Source: Pseudomonas paraglycinae (GTDB taxonomy: Bacteria; Pseudomonadota; Gammaproteobacteria; Pseudomonadales; Pseudomonadaceae). Taken from it: a DNA stretch of 64,000 bases. The translations under genes were made by a program, and so were the position numbers. Of this stretch, positions 58,777 to 64,000 are shown piece by piece. Under the pieces are notes generated by a model. The model saw nothing but the letters and a program-made list of their open reading frames with translations, made no database searches and was not told the origin of the DNA. How positions within the stretch are numbered: the first letter of the stretch is position 1; each line of letters begins with the position of its first letter. The DNA lies in contig NZ_BQHR01000022.1 in assembly GCF_021601625.1 (NCBI RefSeq), positions 29,242-93,241 on the forward strand, read 5' to 3'.

Positions 58777-59516
58777 GGCAAGGCAATCAACGAGGCAAAG
58801 TTAAGACACTGGAACCACGGCACGACTTTCGAGAACCCGGCGGCCAGCAGGCGCTCGCGGTGTTCTTCGAGGCTGTCGGGCTTCATGACGTTTTCGATGG
58901 CGCTGCGCTTCTGGGCGATTTCCAGTTCGCTGTAGCCGTTGGCGCGTTTGAACGCGACGTGCAGATCGGTCAGCAGCGCGTGTTCTTCGGCATCGTTGAA
59001 GCGCAGCTTCTCCGACAGGATCAGCGCGCCGCCCGGCAGCAACGATTGGCGGATGCGTGACAGCAACGCCGTACGCTGATCCGGGGCAATGAATTGCAGG
59101 GTGAAGTTCAACGCCACCACCGAGGCCGGTTTGAAGTCGAGGGCGAGGATGTCGCCTTCGATCACTTCGACCGGCAGCAACTCCTGGAACATCGAATCCT
59201 GACCGTTGAGGTACTCGCGGCAGCGCTCGACCATGGCAGCCGAGTTATCCACCGCGATCACACGGCAACCGTCGGTGCGTACGTGGCGGCGCAGGGCTTG
59301 GGTCACCGCACCGAGCGAAGCTCCGAGGTCGTAGAGCACGCTGTTCGGCTGGGCGAACTGCGCCGCGAGCACGCCGAGGTTCTCGACGATGGTCGGGTAA
59401 CCCGGCACCGAACGCTTGATCATGTCCGGGAACACCCGCACCACGTCTTCGTTGAAGGCGAAGTCAGGCACCTGGGCCATCGGCTGGGCGAAAATGCGAT
59501 CGGGTTCTTTGCTCAC
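58773..59516 (-). CDS. cmoA: Carboxy-S-adenosyl-L-methionine synthase CmoA
   Basis: A 247-residue enzyme making carboxy-SAM from SAM and prephenate for Cmo[17 protein letters not shown] is the SAM site, followed by [21 protein letters not shown] start at 59516 ([12 protein letters not shown]). Coupled to cmoB by a 4-base overlap. Confidence 0.96.
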   Translation of the reverse strand: MSKEPDRIFAQPMAQVPDFAFNEDVVRVFPDMIKRSVPGYPTIVENLGVLAAQFAQPNSVLYDLGASLGAVTQALRRHVRTDGCRVIAVDNSAAMVERCREYLNGQDSMFQELLPVEVIEGDILALDFKPASVVALNFTLQFIAPDQRTALLSRIRQSLLPGGALILSEKLRFNDAEEHALLTDLHVAFKRANGYSELEIAQKRSAIENVMKPDSLEEHRERLLAAGFSKVVPWFQCLNFASLIALP

Positions 59517-59609
59517 GGCGGTTCCGGCGGTGTCGATGAAAAGGCCGGCATTTTAGCCAAACTGGCGCGCAGATGCGCGGGTTGTCTGATAAACCGTGGG
59601 CAGGCGAAC

Positions 59610-60017
59610 TCAGGAGTATTCGATATTGAAATCTCCTTTGCCCGTGATACCGATACCGGAACCTTGGGAGTCAATTTCATCTGCCGTGAATTGAAACTGA
59701 CCAACAATGTGGCGGGTCGTGTGATCCGCATTGATATCGAGAGTCAGTGTTTTCACCTGGTACTTGGTATTGACCCAGTCCGATACGGCTTTCACGAGCT
59801 TCACTTCCGGCGAATTCAAGTAATAGCGGCCGCCGGTGATGGTCTTCGCGAGATGGAACTCCATTCGTTTGACTTGTTCTCCCCACTCTTCTCGTTCACC
59901 CGTGATTCTGATGTGGTTCGGTTCTTCGAACGCAACGACAAGTTGGAAGGCAACAGGGTTGTTGTTATCAATGGCGAGGCTGAAAGTGCCGGCGGACTTG
60001 GGAGTTGGGTTACTCAT
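59610..60017 (-). CDS. Small unrecognised protein
   Basis: A 135-residue beta-rich protein without signal peptide (starts MSNPTPKSAGTFSLAIDNNN). Base composition is more A+T rich than its neighbours, and it stands alone between cmoA and the YhhN gene, suggesting a later arrival. ATG at 60017 is preferred; the frame is open to 60050. No family recognised. It could be a small structural or lectin-like protein, but this is only an impression of the strand pattern. Confidence 0.6.
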   Translation of the reverse strand: MSNPTPKSAGTFSLAIDNNNPVAFQLVVAFEEPNHIRITGEREEWGEQVKRMEFHLAKTITGGRYYLNSPEVKLVKAVSDWVNTKYQVKTLTLDINADHTTRHIVGQFQFTADEIDSQGSGIGITGKGDFNIEYS

Positions 60018-60148
60018 GCTGAGTCTCTCGATAGTGCGACAAACCACCATGGTTTGCCGCTTCGAGCAACTGTATGTTTTTCAGGCTTGCAATCTAACTG
60101 TCAGAAATGACAGTCGTTGATTCGATTTGGTAATCGATTTCGAAACGG

Positions 60149-60820
60149 TTATAGCGTTTTTTCGGCTTTTTCTACGTGAAACGCCGACGCCGCAATCCCC
60201 CACTGTCCCAACCAGTAACTTAGGATGATGATGTAAGGCGCTGCATTGAACGGTGAGACGAACCGGTTGATACCGATCACGCTGTCGGAAAACACGAACG
60301 CCACCGCGCCGCCCGCCGCCAGTAATGCCGAACGTTGCGGTACGCCGCTGCCGAGTCGGGCGAGAGCGCGCCAGAGCATGGCGCTGATGGCCGTTCCGTA
60401 GACGATCACTGGCACGGTCAACGGGCCGAGTCCGCTGCTGATCAATATGCCCATCAACACGGCACCCACGCTGAGGGCCAGGATCAGCGGCAGCAGGGCC
60501 AAACGTCGGCAATCACTAAGGTAAGCCTTGAGATACGCCAGATGCGCGACCAGAAACGCGCCGAGACCGAAGACGAACAAATCCCCCGGCCACGCCAGCA
60601 ACACATCGCCGATCAACGAGAAAATCAGACCGAGGCTGATCCAGCGCCGATAGTCGCTCGGTGGCGCATCGTGCAGCCAGCCGAGCAACGCCAATACCGG
60701 CAGCGGTTTGACCAGCAGGCAAAGCAGCGCCGCGTGGGTGCTGACGCCATAGAGAAAGGTCACGGCGCCCATCAGCGCGAGGATCAGCCAGCCCACGGTC
60801 AGTTCACCGAAATGGCGCAA
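60149..60820 (-). CDS. YhhN/TMEM86-family membrane protein (lysoplasmalogenase-like)
   Basis: A 223-residue inner-membrane protein with about eight hydrophobic segments. KPLPVLALLGWL, IFSLIGDVLLAWPGD and FVFSDSVIGINRF carry the conserved acidic residues of the YhhN/TMEM86 family, some members of which cleave lysoplasmalogen. The bacterial substrate is uncertain. It overlaps the end of the icp-like gene by 22 bases. Confidence 0.88.
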   Translation of the reverse strand: MRHFGELTVGWLILALMGAVTFLYGVSTHAALLCLLVKPLPVLALLGWLHDAPPSDYRRWISLGLIFSLIGDVLLAWPGDLFVFGLGAFLVAHLAYLKAYLSDCRRLALLPLILALSVGAVLMGILISSGLGPLTVPVIVYGTAISAMLWRALARLGSGVPQRSALLAAGGAVAFVFSDSVIGINRFVSPFNAAPYIIILSYWLGQWGIAASAFHVEKAEKTL

Positions 60821-61191
60821 TCAAAGGTTTCCACCGGCAACACTTCCGGCGCCCACGGCTGTTGCGAAGTCAGGCGCAGGCGACCGGTGCCGGGGGCGAA
60901 CGCCTGGAAGCGCCAGGTCGAGAGACCGGCCGCGCCGACCACGCCGGCGTCTTCCGGATTGCTGTAGACCTCGGGGCTGAGGGCGCGCAATACGCCGCCG
61001 GCGGAATCCTGGATGGCCCAGCGGTAGCCGGTGGTGGGGTTGCTCGGGAGCATGACGATCAGGTTTTGCCCGTTGGTGAGGCGCACCGGGCATTCGCTCT
61101 GTTTTTCCACGGTCACGTTGGTTTTCGGTTGCGTGGCACAGGCGGCCAGCAGGGCGAGGGACAAGGGGACAAACAGGCGAAGGGGGGACAT
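60799..61191 (-). CDS. icp: Chagasin-type (I42) protease inhibitor lipoprotein
   Basis: A 130-residue exported lipoprotein. Signal with lipobox ALLAACATQ (Cys about 17), then the inhibitor fold with the loops NPTTGYRW, VGAAGLSTWRF and QQPWAPE that enter the active site of papain-like proteases. ATG at 61191 gives a proper signal peptide; the frame is open to 61248. In P. aeruginosa an I42 inhibitor gene lies next to the Lon-like asrA gene, as here, which supports the symbol. Confidence 0.85.
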   Translation of the reverse strand: MSPLRLFVPLSLALLAACATQPKTNVTVEKQSECPVRLTNGQNLIVMLPSNPTTGYRWAIQDSAGGVLRALSPEVYSNPEDAGVVGAAGLSTWRFQAFAPGTGRLRLTSQQPWAPEVLPVETFDCAISVN

Positions 61192-61521
61192 GGATTCAGT
61201 GGCTCCGGCGTTGGCGACGAACGGCGAGCATAACTGAAGATGAGACAAAGTGTGACAACGCCAGGCTTGGCGTCATTCTTCAGCATCGCCGGCCCTCACC
61301 CTAACCCTCTCCCAGAGGGAGAGGGGACCGACCGAGGTGTCTTTTGGGATACATCGACCTGAAAGATCGAGTTGATTACGGATTCAGTGAAGAGCTTTCA
61401 GGTCGGCGTATCTCTTAAATATCCCCCACTCGGCTCCCTCTCCCTCCGGGCGGTCCGACGTTTCGGGAGGGCCGGGGTGAGGGGCTGCGATGCCAGCCCC
61501 CCTCAATACCTCAAGACGAAA
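61192..61521. other. Intergenic region between the icp-like gene and the Lon-type gene
   Basis: About 330 bases, mostly filled by MITE-like copy 2 (61293-61484). The remaining about 100 bases before the icp-like gene should hold its promoter, but I see no strong match. Confidence 0.55.
61293..61484. repeat. MITE-like repeat, copy 2
   Basis: About 192 bases with ends CCCTCACCCTAACCCTCTCC and GGGCCGGGGTGAGGGG (inverted). An inner inverted pair CGACCTGAAAG (61354-61364) and CTTTCAGGTCG (61395-61405) is present. Related to copy 1 at 57641. It lies in the gap downstream of the Lon-type gene. Confidence 0.8.
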
Positions 61522-63945
61522 TCAAAAAAGCACCTTCGCTACATCCGCAAACTTCTTGGCGAAATGCACGGTAATGCCTTCCTTCAAGTAATCCGGCAGC
61601 TCTTCGAAGTTGCCGCGATTCGCCTCCGGCAGAATCAACTCGAAGATCTTCTGCCGCCGCGCCGCAATCACCTTCTCGCGCACTCCGCCAATCGGCAGTA
61701 CATGCCCGGTCAGCGTCAATTCACCGGTCATCGCCACGCCTTTTTTCGGCGCCTGATTACGGGCGAGGGAGAGCAGGGCGCTGGCCATGGTCACGCCGGC
61801 GCTCGGGCCGTCTTTCGGTGTCGCGCCTTCCGGCACGTGCAGGTGGACGAAGGCTTCGTCGAAGAACTTCGGATCGCCACCAAAAGATTTGAGGTGCGAA
61901 CTGACGTAGCTGTAGGCGATCTCCGCCGACTCCTTCATCACATCGCCCAGTTGCCCGGTCAGTTTGAAACCACGATTGAACGTGTGAATCCGCGTGGCTT
62001 CGATCGGCAGAGTCGCGCCACCCATGCTGGTCCACGCCAGGCCGGTGATTACGCCGGTGCCGGACAACACTTGCTCGTTGCGGAACACCGGATGACCAAG
62101 GGACGCTTCAAGGTCTTTCGGCCCGATCTTGATCACCGCTTTCGGATCGTCGATCAGTTTCATCACCGCTTTGCGCACCAGTTTGCCCATCTGTTTTTCC
62201 AGCTGGCGCACGCCGGCTTCACGGGCGTAGCCGTCGATCAAGACTTTGAGCGCCGTGTCGCTGATGCTCAGGCTGCCCTTGGACACGCCGGCCTTTTCCA
62301 GCAGTTTCGGCCACAGGTGACGCTTGGCGATGGCGACTTTTTCTTCGGTGATGTAGCCCGACAGGCGAATCACTTCCATCCGGTCCAGCAACGGGCCGGG
62401 GATCGAATCCAGGGTGTTGGCGGTGCAGACGAACAGGACTTTCGACAGGTCCATCCGCAGGTCCAGATAGTGGTCGAGGAATTCGACGTTCTGTTCCGGG
62501 TCGAGGGTTTCCAGCAGCGCCGAGGCCGGGTCGCCCTGGTAGCTCTGGCCCATCTTGTCGATCTCGTCGAGCATGATCACCGGGTTCATCACTTCGACGT
62601 CTTTCAACGCCTGCACGAGTTTGCCCGGCTGCGCGCCGATGTAGGTGCGGCGGTGGCCCTTGATCTCGGCTTCGTCGCGCATGCCGCCGAGGCTAAAGCG
62701 GTAGAACGGCCGACCAAGGGATTCGGCGATCGATTTGCCGACGCTGGTTTTACCCACGCCCGGCGGGCCGACCAGCAGCACGATGGAGCCGCTGATCTCG
62801 CCTTTATAGGCACCGACCGCGAGGAATTCGAGGATCCGGTCCTTGATGTCGTCGAGGCCGGCGTGGTGTTTGTCGAGCACCTTGCGCGCGTGCTTGAGGT
62901 CGAGTTTGTCCTCGCCGTACACGCCCCACGGCACCGAGGTTGCCCAGTCGAGGTAGTTGCGGGTGACCGCGTATTCCGGCGATCCGGTTTCGAGGATCGA
63001 CAGTTTGTTCATCTCTTCTTCGAGGCGCTTCTGCACTTGCGTCGGCAGCACTTTGCCTTCCAAGCGCTGCTCGAACTGTTCGAGGTCGGCGCTGCGGTCG
63101 TCCTTGGTCAGGCCGAGTTCCTGCTGGATGACCTTGAGCTGTTCTTTAAGGAAGAACTCGCGCTGGTGCTCGCCGATCTTGCGGTTCACTTCGGCGGAGA
63201 TTTCTTTCTGCAGGCGCGCGACTTCGACTTCCTTGCGCAGCATCGGCAGGACTTTTTCCATGCGCTTGAGCATTGGCACGCAGTCGAGCACTTCCTGCAG
63301 CTCATTGCCGGTCGCCGAAGTGAGGGCGGCGGCGAAGTCGGTCAGCGGCGACGGATCGTTGGGGCTGAAGCGGTTGAGGTAGTTCTTCAGCTCTTCGCTG
63401 TACAGCGGGTTGAGCGGCAGCAGTTCCTTGATCGCGTTGATCAGCGCCATGCCGTAGGCCTTGACCTCGTCGGTCGGCTCGGTGGGCTGGTGCGGGTATT
63501 CGACTTCCACCAGATACGGCGGGCGATGGTGTTTGAGCCAGGTCTTGATGCGCACGCGACTCAGGCCCTGGGCGACGAATTGCAGTTTGCCGTTTTCGCG
63601 GCTGGCGTGGTGCACCTTGACCAGGGTGCCGTATTGCGGCAACGCCTTGGTGTCGAAGTGGCGCGGGTCTTCCTGGGGTGTGTCCATGAAGAACAGGGCC
63701 AGGGAGTGGTGTTCGGATTTGCTGACCAGTTCGAGGGTTTCGGCCCAGGGTTCTTCGTTGACGATGACCGGCAGGACCTGGGCCGGGAAGAACGGGCGGT
63801 TGTGGATCGGGATGATGTAGACCTTGTCCGGCAGGTTCTGGCCGGGCAGGGCGAGGCCTTTGCCGGGGACGTGGTGTTCGATGTGTTCGGCGTCGGTTTC
63901 GGTGATGTCGTCGGGGTTCTCGGGGAATTCTTGCTGGTCGCTCAT
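61522..63945 (-). CDS. asrA: ATP-dependent Lon-type protease (AsrA-like)
   Basis: An 807-residue Lon-family protease. N-terminal substrate domain (VYIIPIHNRPFFPAQVLPVIV), AAA domain with Walker A GPPGVGKTSVGKS and Walker B VIMLDEIDKM, and C-terminal protease domain with the catalytic Ser in KDGPSAGVTMASAL and a later Lys. Pseudomonas has the main Lon plus this second form, called AsrA in P. aeruginosa (aminoglycoside stress response). The acidic N-terminus (ENPDDITETDAEHIEHH) and the icp neighbour favour AsrA over Lon. ATG at 63945 follows AGGTG. Confidence 0.85.
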   Translation of the reverse strand: MSDQQEFPENPDDITETDAEHIEHHVPGKGLALPGQNLPDKVYIIPIHNRPFFPAQVLPVIVNEEPWAETLELVSKSEHHSLALFFMDTPQEDPRHFDTKALPQYGTLVKVHHASRENGKLQFVAQGLSRVRIKTWLKHHRPPYLVEVEYPHQPTEPTDEVKAYGMALINAIKELLPLNPLYSEELKNYLNRFSPNDPSPLTDFAAALTSATGNELQEVLDCVPMLKRMEKVLPMLRKEVEVARLQKEISAEVNRKIGEHQREFFLKEQLKVIQQELGLTKDDRSADLEQFEQRLEGKVLPTQVQKRLEEEMNKLSILETGSPEYAVTRNYLDWATSVPWGVYGEDKLDLKHARKVLDKHHAGLDDIKDRILEFLAVGAYKGEISGSIVLLVGPPGVGKTSVGKSIAESLGRPFYRFSLGGMRDEAEIKGHRRTYIGAQPGKLVQALKDVEVMNPVIMLDEIDKMGQSYQGDPASALLETLDPEQNVEFLDHYLDLRMDLSKVLFVCTANTLDSIPGPLLDRMEVIRLSGYITEEKVAIAKRHLWPKLLEKAGVSKGSLSISDTALKVLIDGYAREAGVRQLEKQMGKLVRKAVMKLIDDPKAVIKIGPKDLEASLGHPVFRNEQVLSGTGVITGLAWTSMGGATLPIEATRIHTFNRGFKLTGQLGDVMKESAEIAYSYVSSHLKSFGGDPKFFDEAFVHLHVPEGATPKDGPSAGVTMASALLSLARNQAPKKGVAMTGELTLTGHVLPIGGVREKVIAARRQKIFELILPEANRGNFEELPDYLKEGITVHFAKKFADVAKVLF

Positions 63946-64000
63946 GGGGCACCTGCGCAATTGGGTATGGCTGTTAGATGGGGCAGGGGTTGGGTGGTTT

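Overview
The window comes from a Pseudomonas of the fluorescens group. The evidence is the core gene order (queA-tgt-yajC-secDF, isc cluster-ndk-rlmN-pilW-rodZ-ispG-hisS-yfgM-bamB-der, guaBA), high-GC codon use, DUF3077 and DUF6543-type proteins, and the CCCTCACCC and GTTCCCAC intergenic repeats. This assignment rests on recognition, not on a search.

Positions 1 to about 14,900 are the right part of an integrative element inserted at the 3' end of a tRNA-Leu(CAA) gene (14900-14984, minus strand). Its left end lies outside the window. It has a P4-type tyrosine integrase beside the tRNA and a 961-residue Toprim/DUF927 replication protein. Two clusters of the 7-mer GGAACAC/GTGTTCC (4401-4536 and 13343-13464) enclose the replication and regulatory genes. 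Two minus-strand operons of overlapping small genes are present, one led by a DNA-binding protein and an AlpA-like regulator. A 376-bp leader (9123-9498) carries hairpins with complementary loops, an internal terminator and a sequestered ribosome-binding site. This layout resembles satellite P4 (integration at a Leu tRNA, alpha protein, ori plus crr, RNA-based immunity), but no capsid-size, polarity-suppression or packaging gene is seen. Likely defence or toxin cargo: a PIN protein of the TPR-GreABC-PIN type with an overlapping partner (1-4122), a second PIN protein (11205-12278) and an unknown gene (12366-13226).

Positions 15,000 to 41,020 are conserved core genome. They hold tRNA queuosine modification and Sec accessory genes (queA, tgt, yajC, secD, secF), suhB, trmJ, cysE, and the iron-sulfur cluster operon iscRSUA-hscBA-fdx-iscX with an IscR-site-like sequence over its promoter. 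These are followed by ndk, rlmN, pilW, rodZ, ispG, hisS, yfgM, bamB, der and an aminotransferase/omega-amidase pair that may act in methionine salvage.

Positions 41,200 to 51,100 hold leuA with a candidate leader peptide, an M23 peptidase, xseA, a LysR regulator divergent from a TauE/SafE permease, a small zinc-ribbon protein, and guaB-guaA. From 51,181 to 55,485 there is a large dermonecrotic-toxin-like protein. It contains two tandem copies of a TIKI/ChaN-like unit, and only the second keeps the acidic/histidine motif. The rest is a Tat-exported multicopper oxidase, tadA, cmoA/cmoB, a small unknown gene, a YhhN-type membrane protein, a chagasin-type protease inhibitor (icp-like) and a Lon-type protease (asrA-like). 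Two copies of a MITE-like repeat (57641-57789, 61293-61484) lie here. The first supplies the stop codon of tadA.
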